Of a stretch of 19,170 nt of DNA, positions 1 through 7,821 are shown piece after piece (the first letter of the stretch is position 1; the number at the start of each line of letters is the position of its first letter). This stretch comes from Clostridia bacterium (GTDB taxonomy: Bacteria > Bacillota > Clostridia > Oscillospirales > CAG-382), in the NCBI GenBank assembly GCA_017938055.1, contig JAGBCG010000195.1:1-19170 (forward strand). The letters are read 5' to 3'. A model generated the notes under the pieces. The model saw only the letters and a program-made list of their open reading frames with translations, was not told where the DNA came from and searched no databases. Position numbers and translations under genes: made by a program.

Positions 1-1
1 A

Positions 2-1387
2 GTCAGAGGCGATGTTGTGGAGGTATTTCCGGCAGCTTCGGAAAAAACTGCAATAAGAGTGGAATTTTTTGGAGATGAAATTGACGAGGTTTCGGAAATA
101 AACGTAGTGACGGGAGATGTTTTGCACCGACTGTCAAGAGCAGTTATCACTCCTGCAACCCATTATGTTACAAGCGACGATAAGCGACAAAAGGCTATAA
201 ATGACATTTTAGCTGAAATGGAATAAAGAGAGGAATTTTTAAAAAGCGAAAACAAGTTTATTGAAGCACAGCGTATAGAAGAACGTACAAAATATGACAT
301 GGAAATGCTTGGTGAGCTGGGATATTGCTCGGGCGTGGAAAACTACTCAAGAGTTTTGGCTGGACGACCCGAGGGAAGTGTCCCCTACACCTTGCTTGAT
401 TATTTCCCAAAGGACTTTCTTTTGCTTGTGGATGAGTCCCACGTAACACTTCCTCAGGTCAGAGCAATGAGTGGCGGTGACAGGGCAAGAAAGAAGAATC
501 TTATTGACTACGGCTTTCGTTTACCATCGGCTTACGACAACAGACCGCTTACCTTTGACGAGTTTCGTGAAAGAGTAAATCAGGTAATATATGTCAGTGC
601 AACGCCGTCGGATTATGAAAAGAGCAGAGCCGAGCAATTTGCTGAGCAGATTATCCGTCCCACAGGACTTTTGGACCCTGAAATTGAAGTAAGACCTGTC
701 AAGGGACAGATTGACGACCTTATAGCCGAAATCAGACAGAGGACACAAAAGTCAGAACGAGTTCTTGTCACAACCCTTACTAAAACCATGGCGGAGGATT
801 TGACAGAGTATCTGTCAGGACATGAAATAAAGTGCCGGTATATGCATTTCGGCATTGATACAATAGAGCGTATGGAGCTTTTGCGTGACCTGCGACTTGG
901 GGTTTTTGACGTGCTTATCGGAATAAACCTTTTGCGAGAGGGTCTGGATTTGCCGGAAGTGTCACTGGTTGCAATATTAGATGCCGATAAAGAGGGCTTT
1001 CTCAGAAGCGAAACGTCACTTATACAGACCGTTGGACGTGCGGCAAGAAATGCACAGGGCAAGGTTATAATGTATGCCGACACAATCACAGGCTCAATGC
1101 AAAGAGCAATTAATGAAACCAAAAGAAGACGTAATAAACAGGATGATTACAATAAGGCAAATGGTATTGTCCCTGTAACAGTAAAGAAAGAAGTGCGGGA
1201 CATTCTTGATATTTCCATTAAGGATAAGACGTCAAAGGATGGCACAAAGTCACGAAAGCTTTCAAAGAAAGAAGTGGAAACAACGGTTGCTGTTCTTACC
1301 GAAAAGATGAAAGAGGCGGCAAAGGTGCTTGACTTCGAGCTTGCGGCGGCGTTGCGTGATAAGATTATTGCTTTGAAAAAAGATTAG
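2..1387 (+). pseudogene. uvrB: Excinuclease ABC subunit B, 5'-truncated by the window edge and interrupted by an in-frame stop
   Basis: UvrB is the DNA-loading helicase-like subunit of nucleotide excision repair; it works with UvrA and UvrC. Reading from base 2, the frame gives typical UvrB sequence (VEFFGDEIDEVSEI, then ATHYVT). It meets TAA at 224-226 and continues in the same frame to 1387 with YCSGVENYSR, YTLLDYFPKDFLLLVDESHVTLPQ, the helicase motifs around LLREGLDLPEVSL and QTVGRAARNAQGK, and a C-terminal UVR (UvrC-binding) motif in the last 35 residues. Aligned from memory with B. subtilis UvrB (ELEERLAYF), the stop falls on a Glu codon, so one G-to-T change (GAA to TAA) explains it; no frameshift is needed. 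A restart at ATG 299 would lack the N-terminal ATPase motif and the beta-hairpin. Real nonsense mutation or assembly error cannot be separated here. Family identity is very sure. Confidence 0.93.
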
Positions 1388-1405
1388 ATTGTTTAATATT
1401 AATAC

Positions 1406-1434
1406 TTGAATATGCACAGGAATTGTGGTAAAAT
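1406..1434 (+). promoter_or_regulatory. Sigma-A-type promoter of ybaB
   Basis: TTGAAT (1406-1411), a 17-bp spacer and TAAAAT (1429-1434). The leader holds a small hairpin, CCGAT-gta-ATCGG (1451-1463), and a GAGAGG ribosome site ahead of ATG 1491. It gives ybaB a start of its own, separate from uvrB. Confidence 0.6.
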
Positions 1435-1490
1435 AAAGTGTAATTTTGTACCGATGTAATCGGAATCTAAGTTGAGAGAGGTTTTTTAAA

Positions 1491-1838
1491 ATGAAAGCAA
1501 GAATTCCAAAAGGTATGGGCGGTGGCCCTCAGAATATGCAGTCTATGATTAAGCAGGCTCAGAAAATGCAGGAGGATATGCAAAAAGCACAGGCACAGCT
1601 TGAAGAAGAAGTTACCGAGGTTACGGCAGGCGGCGGTGCTGTTAAGGTGGAAATCAAGGGAAGCCGTGAAATTCTTTCCATAAAGCTTCAGGAGGATGTT
1701 GTTGACCCTGATGACATCGAAACTCTCGAAGACCTTATTGTTGCGGCTGTCAACGAGGCAATAAAAACAGTTGATGACAAGACACAGCAGGCTATGAGCA
1801 AGGTTACAAGCGGCATCAGCATGCCCGGCCTGTTCTAA
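1491..1838 (+). CDS. ybaB: YbaB/EbfC family nucleoid-associated DNA-binding protein
   Basis: Small dimeric protein that binds DNA and is thought to help shape the nucleoid. The 115 residues match the family length and pattern: a Gly/Met-rich start (GMGGGPQNMQSMIKQAQKMQ), a long amphipathic helix rich in Gln, Glu and Lys (about residues 15-45), a beta sheet region (VTAGGGAVKVEIKG, then ILSIKLQEDVVDPDD), and a C-terminal helix (LEDLIVAAVNEAIKTVDDKTQQAM) ending in the common MPGLF-like tail. ATG 1491 is preceded by GAGAGG. In most Firmicutes the gene sits between dnaX and recR; here it follows uvrB and neither partner is next to it. It appears to be transcribed alone from the promoter at 1406-1434. 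Confidence 0.95.
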   Translation: MKARIPKGMGGGPQNMQSMIKQAQKMQEDMQKAQAQLEEEVTEVTAGGGAVKVEIKGSREILSIKLQEDVVDPDDIETLEDLIVAAVNEAIKTVDDKTQQAMSKVTSGISMPGLF

Positions 1839-1842
1839 CTTA

Positions 1843-2038
1843 CTTTCTCTTTACTGAAAAGAGAAAAGATTTTCGCAGGAAGCTCTGTGGGTAAGGTGTT
1901 GCCTTTAGTGCCCGAACAGCCGTTTTGACCGCCATAAACGCAAGCGGTCAAAACTATGTAACACACCCTTTTCCTGAAACAATGTTTATTAACGGCGATA
2001 GCCAAAATAAAGCTTTTGCGGAGCTTTTCTCGAAAAGC
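1843..2038. repeat. Intergenic stretch with several inverted repeats
   Basis: The 240 bp between ybaB and thyX hold no convincing gene. They contain a 9-bp inverted repeat TTTCTCTTT/AAAGAGAAA (1844-1852/1858-1866), an 11-bp perfect one GTTTTGACCGC/GCGGTCAAAAC (1922-1932/1944-1954) inside a looser outer pairing GGTGTT (1895-1900) with AACACACC (1960-1967), and a 7-bp one GCTTTTC/GAAAAGC (2023-2029/2032-2038). None is followed by a clear T-run, so they are not obvious terminators. The layout suggests a dispersed structured repeat or an RNA leader; which one cannot be told from one copy. Confidence 0.6.
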
Positions 2039-2080
2039 GACCGTACCTGTCAGACATAAAACTAACTTATGGAGGAAAAT

Positions 2081-2842
2081 ATGAAAGTAGAGCTTTTAGA
2101 GCACACTCCCAATCCCGAGAGAGTAATAGCAGCAGCGGCGAAGCTGTGTTATTCTCAGGTAGGCGTTGACGACATATTAGAAAAGATGACTCCCGAGAAA
2201 TGCGAGAGTTTTATAGAGATGCTTATGAGTCTTGGTCACGAAAGTCCTGTTGAGCATGTGTGCTTCACCTTTGCAATAGAGGGTGTGTCGCGTTCACTTC
2301 TTGCACAGTTGACAAGGCACAGAATTGCATCTTTCAGCGTGCAGAGTCAGAGATATGTTGGAAAAGAGAATTTCGATTACATAATTCCCCCCGAGATTGA
2401 GCAAATTCCACAGGCTAAAGAGATTTTTGTAAAGGCGATGGAAAACGACAGGGAAACGTATAAAAAGCTTAATGAAATACTTGCCGAAAAGCACAAAAAT
2501 GACATGCTTCAAGAAGGTATTGACGAAAAAACAGCCGAGAAAAATTCTAAGAAAAAGGCTCAGGAGGACGCAAGATATGTCCTTTCAAATGCCTGTGATA
2601 CAAAGATTGTTATGACAATGAACGTGAGAAGCCTGTATAATTTCTTCTCTCTTAGAACGTGTTCACGTGCACAGTGGGAAATAAGAGCATTGGCTACGGA
2701 AATGTTAAGACTTGTAAAGGGTGTTTCGCCACTGCTGTTTAAGGATGCAGGTCCTTCCTGTGTGAAAGGCGGATGCAAGGAAGGAAATATGACCTGTGGT
2801 AAGGCAAAGGAAATGAGAGAGTTTTTCAAAAACTTGAAATAA
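2081..2842 (+). CDS. thyX: FAD-dependent thymidylate synthase ThyX
   Basis: Makes dTMP from dUMP using 5,10-methylene-THF, FAD and NADPH. It releases THF rather than dihydrofolate, so it needs no DHFR to recycle the cofactor. The signature RHRX7S is present as R79-H80-R81 to S89 (RHRIASFSVQSQRY), with the upstream GHESPVEH segment and the downstream NVRSLYNFFSLRT(C) dUMP-binding region. Length is 253 residues; the Cys-containing tail (GPSCVKGGCKEGNMTCGK) is common in clostridial ThyX. I chose ATG 2081 because GGAGG lies 5 bp upstream; ATG 2069 has no ribosome site. It heads a run of genes with very short gaps, and tmk, the next step to dTTP, starts 12 bp downstream. Confidence 0.97.
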   Translation: MKVELLEHTPNPERVIAAAAKLCYSQVGVDDILEKMTPEKCESFIEMLMSLGHESPVEHVCFTFAIEGVSRSLLAQLTRHRIASFSVQSQRYVGKENFDYIIPPEIEQIPQAKEIFVKAMENDRETYKKLNEILAEKHKNDMLQEGIDEKTAEKNSKKKAQEDARYVLSNACDTKIVMTMNVRSLYNFFSLRTCSRAQWEIRALATEMLRLVKGVSPLLFKDAGPSCVKGGCKEGNMTCGKAKEMREFFKNLK

Positions 2843-2854
2843 GGACGGATTCTT

Positions 2855-3535
2855 ATGGGTTTTCTTATAACAATAGAAGCACCGGACGCTTCGGGAAAGG
2901 CAACGCAGACTGAACTTTTGAGAAAGCATCTTGAAACGGACGGTTATACTACATATAAATTTTCATTTCCGAATTACGGCAGTGATGCCTGTAAACCTGT
3001 TGAACTTTATCTTTCAGGCACACTTGGAGAAAAGGCAACGGATACGGGAGCATACGCAGCATCGGTGTTTTTTGCGGTGGATAGATTCTTTTCTTACAAA
3101 ACAGAGTGGGAAAAGCTGCTTGGAGATGATAAAACAGTAGTTGTCCTTGACAGGTATACTACCTCAAATGCAGTGCATCAGATATGTAAATTGCCAAAAG
3201 CTGAATGGGATGATTATTTAAGCTGGCTGTATGACTTTGAATTTAATAAAATGTCACTTCCGGTGCCTGATATAACAGTTTCGCTTGATGTTAAGCCGGA
3301 CGTTTCAAAGAAGCTTCTTGAAAAAAGAGCAAAAGAAGATGCTTTTCATAAGTCTGATATACATGAGGCAGACAGCGAATATCTGGAAAAATGCTATGAC
3401 GCCGCAAAATATGCAGCGGAAAAATGGGGCTGGACAAGAATAGACTGCTGTGATGGCGACCAAATGAAGAGCCGTGAGGAAATTCACAGCATGATTTATA
3501 AAGCGGTTACAGATAAGATGAAAGGAAATGAGTAG
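2855..3535 (+). CDS. tmk: Thymidylate kinase (dTMP kinase)
   Basis: Phosphorylates dTMP to dTDP, directly after ThyX in dTTP synthesis. The 226 residues begin with a P-loop, residues 8-17 EAPDASGKAT; the usual first Gly is Ala9 and the usual Ser after Lys is Ala16. The DR(Y/H) motif appears as LDRYTTSNAVHQ, and a Lys/Arg-rich LID-like region (LLEKRAKEDAFHKSDIHEAD) follows. These fit the TMPK family, somewhat divergent and slightly longer than the typical 205-215 residues. The ribosome site TAAGGA lies upstream of ATG 2855. It is translated right behind thyX and 3 bp ahead of the DJ-1 gene, so it belongs to the same transcript. Confidence 0.93.
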   Translation: MGFLITIEAPDASGKATQTELLRKHLETDGYTTYKFSFPNYGSDACKPVELYLSGTLGEKATDTGAYAASVFFAVDRFFSYKTEWEKLLGDDKTVVVLDRYTTSNAVHQICKLPKAEWDDYLSWLYDFEFNKMSLPVPDITVSLDVKPDVSKKLLEKRAKEDAFHKSDIHEADSEYLEKCYDAAKYAAEKWGWTRIDCCDGDQMKSREEIHSMIYKAVTDKMKGNE

Positions 3536-3538
3536 TAT

Positions 3539-4087
3539 ATGGTATTGCTTTTTCTTGCAGACGGCTTTGAGGAAATCGAAGCACTTACTCAGGTTGACTA
3601 TTTAAGACGTGCAGGCGTAGAGGTAAAAACGGTATCTCTTAACGGAGAATATGCAGAAGGAACAAGAAATATAATTGTAAAGGCAGACAGCGTTATAGAG
3701 GACGTGGAATATACAAGCGACGTAGAGATGGTTATTTTGCCGGGTGGACTTGGCGGAATGAATGCAATAAAGTCAAATAAAAAGGCTTGTGACATAATTG
3801 TAAAAGCGTCGCAGGACGGAAAGTATGTTGCAGCAATATGTGCTTCTCCCACGGTGCTTGCACACCTAGGTCTTTTGAAGAATAAGCAGTGCGTTTGCTA
3901 TCCGGGTATGGAGGATGAGCTTGTTGCGGGCGGCGGAAAGGTTAAAAATGAAGCTGTGGTGACAGACGGAAAAATCATAACGGCACGTGCGGCGGGAGCA
4001 TCTGAGGAATTTTCATTTGAGCTTATAAAACTGCTTTGCGGAGAAGATATGATGGAAAAAATCCGCAAGAGCATTTGTGCAAGATAA
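3539..4087 (+). CDS. DJ-1/PfpI family protein (ThiJ/YajL-like)
   Basis: Class I glutamine-amidotransferase-like fold protein of the DJ-1 superfamily; members act as protein/nucleotide deglycases, chaperones or stress sensors. The exact role is not settled and not visible here. The 182 residues show ADGFEEIEA with the conserved acidic residue Glu14, the LPGGLGG strand-loop (67-73), and the nucleophile elbow AAICASP with Cys101. The C-terminal ITARAAGASEEFSFELIKLL is typical of the bacterial ThiJ/YajL group. The start at 3539 lies 3 bp past the tmk stop; the likely ribosome site AAAGGA sits inside the end of tmk. The tight packing suggests co-translation rather than a shared pathway. Confidence 0.93.
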   Translation: MVLLFLADGFEEIEALTQVDYLRRAGVEVKTVSLNGEYAEGTRNIIVKADSVIEDVEYTSDVEMVILPGGLGGMNAIKSNKKACDIIVKASQDGKYVAAICASPTVLAHLGLLKNKQCVCYPGMEDELVAGGGKVKNEAVVTDGKIITARAAGASEEFSFELIKLLCGEDMMEKIRKSICAR

Positions 4088-4091
4088 AAAT

Positions 4092-4685
4092 ATGTCAACA
4101 GAAATAACAAGACAGCAGAAAAAAGAGCTGAGAGCTATGCTCAAGGCAAAAAGAAAACAAATAGCTGCAGATATAAAAAAACAGCTTGACAAAAATATTT
4201 GCAATAACATTTTGAACAGCGTAAGCTACAGGTATGCCGACGTTGTTCTTATGTTTTATTCTACAGAATACGAAATAGATGTACTAGGGGTGTTTGAAAA
4301 GGCATTACAGGACGGAAAAAGGGTAGCTTTTCCAAAATGTGTATCCAAAGGTGTAATGAAGTTTTATTTTGTAAGCACAAAACAGGACTTTATAACAGGC
4401 TCATATGGTATTCTAGAACCAAAAGACACATGTGAGCAGTATAATCCTGCTGCTGCGGTGCATCCTCTTTGTATAGTGCCGTGTCTTTGTGCTTACACAG
4501 ACGGAAAACGGCTTGGCTATGGCGGCGGATACTATGACAGATTTTTGTCCTCGTTTGATGGAATATCAATGTGTGTACAGTATGAGGACTTTCTTTTTGA
4601 GCAAATACCCTTTGATAAGCGTTATGACAAAAAAACAGATATTATCGTAACGGAAAAGGCGGTGTATGTGGTTGGCAAAAAATAA
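4092..4685 (+). CDS. fthC: 5-formyltetrahydrofolate cyclo-ligase
   Basis: ATP-dependent enzyme that converts 5-formyl-THF (folinic acid) to 5,10-methenyl-THF and so returns a stored, inhibitory folate to the one-carbon pool. The 197-residue protein starts with the usual Lys/Arg-rich helix (QQKKELRAMLKAKRKQ). It carries the family motif GYGGGYYDR at residues 142-150, preceded by PCLCAYTDGKRL, which forms the ATP/folate site. ATG 4092 is 4 bp after the DJ-1 stop. An in-frame GTG at 4077 overlaps DJ-1 and would add five residues; neither has a strong ribosome site, so the start is uncertain. With thyX upstream and fhs downstream, it is one of three folate genes in 7 kb. The last 20 bp overlap the next gene. 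Confidence 0.94.
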   Translation: MSTEITRQQKKELRAMLKAKRKQIAADIKKQLDKNICNNILNSVSYRYADVVLMFYSTEYEIDVLGVFEKALQDGKRVAFPKCVSKGVMKFYFVSTKQDFITGSYGILEPKDTCEQYNPAAAVHPLCIVPCLCAYTDGKRLGYGGGYYDRFLSSFDGISMCVQYEDFLFEQIPFDKRYDKKTDIIVTEKAVYVVGKK

Positions 4686-5895
4686 AAAATTCCAAAAGAT
4701 AGGTGTTAATGAAAATTACCGTCCCGAAAAGGATGAAAACACCTCGGGCGATGTCGATTTGAAAAAAAAGAAGCCTTTTGCACAGCTCTTTTCAAAGCTT
4801 AAGAATGAAAAGCGTGACGAAAATGCAAGTGTTGACGGCTTTGACAACACAGATGAGGCAAAAGAAGCTGCACCTGAAAAATTTACATACACTAAAACAA
4901 AGCGTGTTGTAAACGCAAAAAAAACAAAAGAGAAAATTTTAGTTTCTGATGCTCCAAAAGCACCTTTTATATTGCTTTTGTGCAGTTTGTGCTTATCCCT
5001 TGCGGGAGCTTTTCTGCTTAATGCCGATGTTGTGTATGGCATAAGCTATGGTGCTCAGTGTGCAATAAAGGCAGCTGTGAGTGTTTGCGTATATGTAATT
5101 CCGGCACTAGTATATGTACTTTTGCGTAAGGGCGGGCTTTACAATGTAAAGAGTTGCAGTGCGGGCTATATGCCATTTGTGTTTGTCAGTCTTGGACTTG
5201 TGTTGTGTACATCGGCTCTGCAAAAGTATCTGATAGCGTATATGTTTTCCTACAGAGTGCCTGTGGGAGCACAGCAGGGCAGTCTGCTTTTGACAATTCT
5301 TGTGGGTGCACTTATACCGGCGGTGTGTGAGGAATTGCTTGTAAGGGGCGTTCTGCAGTACGAGTTTTCAAAATACGCGGGGGGCTTTGGTGGCGTACTG
5401 TTTTCGGCACTTGCCTTTACCTTGCTTCACTTTGATATACAGTTTTTTGGAGTATATTTCGTTGCGGGAGTGGTTCTTGGAACTGTCGTGCATGTAACAA
5501 AATCCGTTTTTCCTGCAATTATAATACATTTTCTCAATAATACGTTTTCCATAGCATTGTCGGACAGGCTTACCTTTGTGGCTCTTGAAAGAATAGGGGG
5601 AACACTTTTGATAATCGTGCTTGCGGCACTGTGCCTTATTTTGCTTGCGGTGATGCTGCAGATGATGGAAAAAATCAGCATGAAAAGAGCAGTTGGGTAT
5701 CTTAAAGGTGACGATGATAATAAAAATCATAAGCAAGAGGATAAAGGTATTTATAAAGGTAAAGCAGACGAGGATTTAATCTTCTTTACTGCACACGGAA
5801 AAGCAACACCAACAAAAACCGCAAAGCTGTTTTTTAATGTACTTGCGGCAGTGTGCTATGGGGTTTTCCTGATAGCAATTCTTGTATCGAAATGA
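4666..5895 (+). CDS. CPBP family intramembrane glutamic endopeptidase (CAAX/ABI type)
   Basis: Integral membrane protein of the CPBP (Rce1-like) family; members include prenyl-protein proteases and bacteriocin self-immunity proteins, and the substrate here is unknown. The 409 residues start with about 95 charged, Lys/Glu-rich soluble residues. Around eight hydrophobic segments follow (first about 100-119, last about 390-408). All catalytic motifs are present: E222-E223-LLV-R227, F251-TLL-H255, and H288 in HFLNN. A hydrophilic insert (about 345-380) separates the core from a final membrane helix, so this is a long member with extra domains at both ends. ATG 4666 overlaps the cyclo-ligase gene by 20 bp in another frame, which suggests translational coupling. 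No terminator is visible after it. Confidence 0.9.
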   Translation: MWLAKNKKFQKIGVNENYRPEKDENTSGDVDLKKKKPFAQLFSKLKNEKRDENASVDGFDNTDEAKEAAPEKFTYTKTKRVVNAKKTKEKILVSDAPKAPFILLLCSLCLSLAGAFLLNADVVYGISYGAQCAIKAAVSVCVYVIPALVYVLLRKGGLYNVKSCSAGYMPFVFVSLGLVLCTSALQKYLIAYMFSYRVPVGAQQGSLLLTILVGALIPAVCEELLVRGVLQYEFSKYAGGFGGVLFSALAFTLLHFDIQFFGVYFVAGVVLGTVVHVTKSVFPAIIIHFLNNTFSIALSDRLTFVALERIGGTLLIIVLAALCLILLAVMLQMMEKISMKRAVGYLKGDDDNKNHKQEDKGIYKGKADEDLIFFTAHGKATPTKTAKLFFNVLAAVCYGVFLIAILVSK

Positions 5896-5938
5896 TTTGG
5901 CGAGTAAAATAGACAAAATGTAAAAAAAATAAAAGTAC

Positions 5939-5967
5939 TTGACAATTTTAAACTGTTGTGATAATAT
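5939..5967 (+). promoter_or_regulatory. Strong sigma-A promoter feeding the ZTP riboswitch
   Basis: Consensus -35 TTGACA (5939-5944), a 17-bp spacer, and -10 TAATAT (5962-5967) with an extended TG at 5959-5960. Predicted transcription start is about 5974, only a few bases before the riboswitch aptamer, as expected for a riboswitch leader. Confidence 0.85.
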
Positions 5968-5980
5968 AAGAGCAATGAGG

Positions 5981-6057
5981 GGCTGTTGCAACTGACGGAC
6001 TTTGGTGGATAACTACTGGGAAGCGACGGCAATATTCTATAGTCGACCGTCTGGGCA
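5981..6057 (+). promoter_or_regulatory. ZTP riboswitch (pfl motif)
   Basis: The conserved elements of the pfl/ZTP aptamer are present in order: ACTGACGG (5991-5998), GGTGG...CTACTGGGAAGC (6004-6024), a variable linker, and CCGTCTGGGCA (6047-6057). Pairings fit the known fold: P1 GTTGC (5985-5989) with GCGAC (6023-6027); P2 GTGG (6005-6008) with CTAC (6013-6016); pseudoknot GACGG (5994-5998) with CCGTC (6047-6051). The known aptamer pairs GGCG with CGCC here, so the GACGG/CCGTC pair looks like a compensatory change. The known ligands are ZTP and ZMP, which accumulate when 10-formyl-THF is limiting; binding turns genes on. A second GACGG at 6025-6029 could compete for CCGTC without ligand; this is my inference. 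Confidence 0.93.
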
Positions 6058-6089
6058 GCCTGATATTTTGATGGCTGCCTTGTTTTTTT
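6054..6089 (+). terminator. Intrinsic terminator, expression platform of the ZTP riboswitch
   Basis: GGCAGCC (6054-6060), a 12-nt loop, GGCTGCC (6073-6079), then TTGTTTTTTT (6080-6089). The left arm shares GGCA with the 3' conserved segment of the aptamer, so ligand-bound aptamer and terminator are mutually exclusive. This predicts read-through into comM when ZTP is bound. Confidence 0.92.
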
Positions 6090-6118
6090 GCTTTTTTGGC
6101 GGCGGGAGGATGTAAAAA

Positions 6119-7651
6119 ATGACAACCTGTATAAAGAGTGCATGTCTTTATGGTATTGACGGCTTTATAGTTGATGTGGAGTGCTACAGCTCAGGCTCAT
6201 TTGGAAAATTTGAGCTTGTGGGACTTGGTGATGCAGCAGTCAAGGAATCTCAGGCGAGAATCAAGGCGGCGGTAAAATCAAGCGGTATTCAGTACCCCAC
6301 AGAGTCAATAACCATAAACCTTGCTCCTGCTGACAGAATTAAACAGGGAACGGCTTTTGACATTGCAATTCTTTTGTCAATACTTAAATGCAGTGTTATA
6401 AGAGATTGTGACACTGACGGAAAATGCTTTGTCGGTGAGGTTTCGCTCACAGGAGATTTAAGACCTGTAAACGGTGTACTTTCCATGGTGCTCAGTGCAA
6501 AGGAAAACGGTCTTAAGGAAATATATGTGCCATTCGACAACGCTCAAGAAGCTGCGGTGGTTGACGCAATAGATGTATATGCAGTAAAGAATGTGTCACA
6601 GCTTGTAAAGCATCTGTGCGGAATTGAAAAAATACGCCCCACGACTGTTGATATGAAGACGCTGTTTGAGGAAAGCTTTAACAGCATTAACGATATGAGT
6701 GAGGTAAAGGGACAGGAAAACGCTAAGGCTGCTCTTGAAGTTGCGGCAGCGGGCATGCATAATGTGTTGCTTATAGGCCCTCCCGGCACAGGCAAGAGCA
6801 TGCTTGCAAAAAGACTTCCCGGAATACTTCCGCCAATGAGCTTTGAGGAAGCTATTGAAACAACAAGAATACATTCCGTAGCAGGACTGCTGGCTGAGCA
6901 TAAAAGTCTTGTGACAGTTCGTCCTTTCAGGTCGCCACATCATACTATGTCGGCAATAAGCCTTGTGGGAGGCGGTCGTGTTCCGGCTCCGGGTGAAATG
7001 AGCCTTGCACATAACGGCGTGCTGTTTCTGGATGAGCTGCCTGAGTTCAGCAAGGATTCTACAGACGGACTTCGTCAGCCTATTGAGGACGGAAAGGTAA
7101 CTATAACAAGAGCAAGCGGAAGATATGATTTTCCAAGCAAGTTCATGCTTGTGTGTGCGATGAATCCATGTAAGTGCGGCTTCTACGGCCATCCCGATAA
7201 AAAATGCACCTGCTCACCTATAATGAGAGAAAAATATCTTTCAAAGGTTTCAGGCCCCATGCTTGACAGAATGGATGTGCAGATTGAGGTAGGCTCGCTT
7301 ACCTTTGGACAGTTAAGTGATAACAGCAAGTCTGAGCAAAGCTGTGACATAAGAAAAAGAGTGGTAGCCGCAAGAGAAATGATGGTTAAGCGATATGCGG
7401 GAACGGGGATTTTTGCCAACGCACACCTCACTCCCGGCATGATTCGTGAGTATTGCATACTTGACAGTGATGCACAGCTTATTATGAAGAGTGCTTTTGA
7501 CAAGCTTGGTCTTTCGGCAAGAGGATATGACAGAATACTTAAGCTTTCAAGAACGATAGCAGACCTTGATGCAAGCGAAATTATCAAAAAAGAGCATGTG
7601 GCAAGAGCTGTTCAGCTTCGCAGTCTTGACAGAAAATATTGGTCTAATTAA
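6119..7651 (+). CDS. comM: YifB/ComM family Mg-chelatase-like AAA+ ATPase
   Basis: Members are AAA+ helicase-like proteins; ComM of Vibrio and Haemophilus promotes branch migration when transformed DNA is integrated. In Clostridia the role is not established. The 510 residues carry an N-terminal Lon-protease/S5-like domain (about 1-165), a Mg-chelatase AAA+ core with Walker A GPPGTGKS (220-227) and Walker B VLFLDE (301-306), the RPFRSPHHTMS segment (268-278), Cys351/353/363/365 around AMNPCKCGFYGHPDKKCTC, and a C-terminal lid (ARGYDRILKLSRTIADLD). All key residues are present. ATG 6119 has GGAGG upstream. Its position right behind a ZTP riboswitch is unusual; folate and purine genes are the normal targets. 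No terminator is visible between it and fhs. Confidence 0.96.
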   Translation: MTTCIKSACLYGIDGFIVDVECYSSGSFGKFELVGLGDAAVKESQARIKAAVKSSGIQYPTESITINLAPADRIKQGTAFDIAILLSILKCSVIRDCDTDGKCFVGEVSLTGDLRPVNGVLSMVLSAKENGLKEIYVPFDNAQEAAVVDAIDVYAVKNVSQLVKHLCGIEKIRPTTVDMKTLFEESFNSINDMSEVKGQENAKAALEVAAAGMHNVLLIGPPGTGKSMLAKRLPGILPPMSFEEAIETTRIHSVAGLLAEHKSLVTVRPFRSPHHTMSAISLVGGGRVPAPGEMSLAHNGVLFLDELPEFSKDSTDGLRQPIEDGKVTITRASGRYDFPSKFMLVCAMNPCKCGFYGHPDKKCTCSPIMREKYLSKVSGPMLDRMDVQIEVGSLTFGQLSDNSKSEQSCDIRKRVVAAREMMVKRYAGTGIFANAHLTPGMIREYCILDSDAQLIMKSAFDKLGLSARGYDRILKLSRTIADLDASEIIKKEHVARAVQLRSLDRKYWSN

Positions 7652-7821
7652 GATTGTAAACAATAATTAAATTCCGGAGAAAATTAGCTCTCAAAACTCC
7701 CTTGACAAGCCATTTTAACTCATTTGCATAAAATATAAAAATTAACATTTTAATTACACAAAATGCTCTTGATTTTATATTTATTCGCATAGTAAACAAA
7801 TGTTTCGATTTACATAATAAT

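Noticed and set aside
224..226. Stop-codon reassignment or programmed frameshift in uvrB
   Set aside because: Several other genes in the window end in TAA, and the frame is unchanged across the stop, so neither is needed.
613..1122. 169-codon minus-strand open frame
   Set aside because: Lies wholly opposite uvrB, Ser/Arg-rich, no ribosome site or family resemblance; a shadow of the coding strand.
6596..7192. 198-codon minus-strand open frame inside comM
   Set aside because: Opposite the AAA+ core of comM; the translation has no domain pattern.
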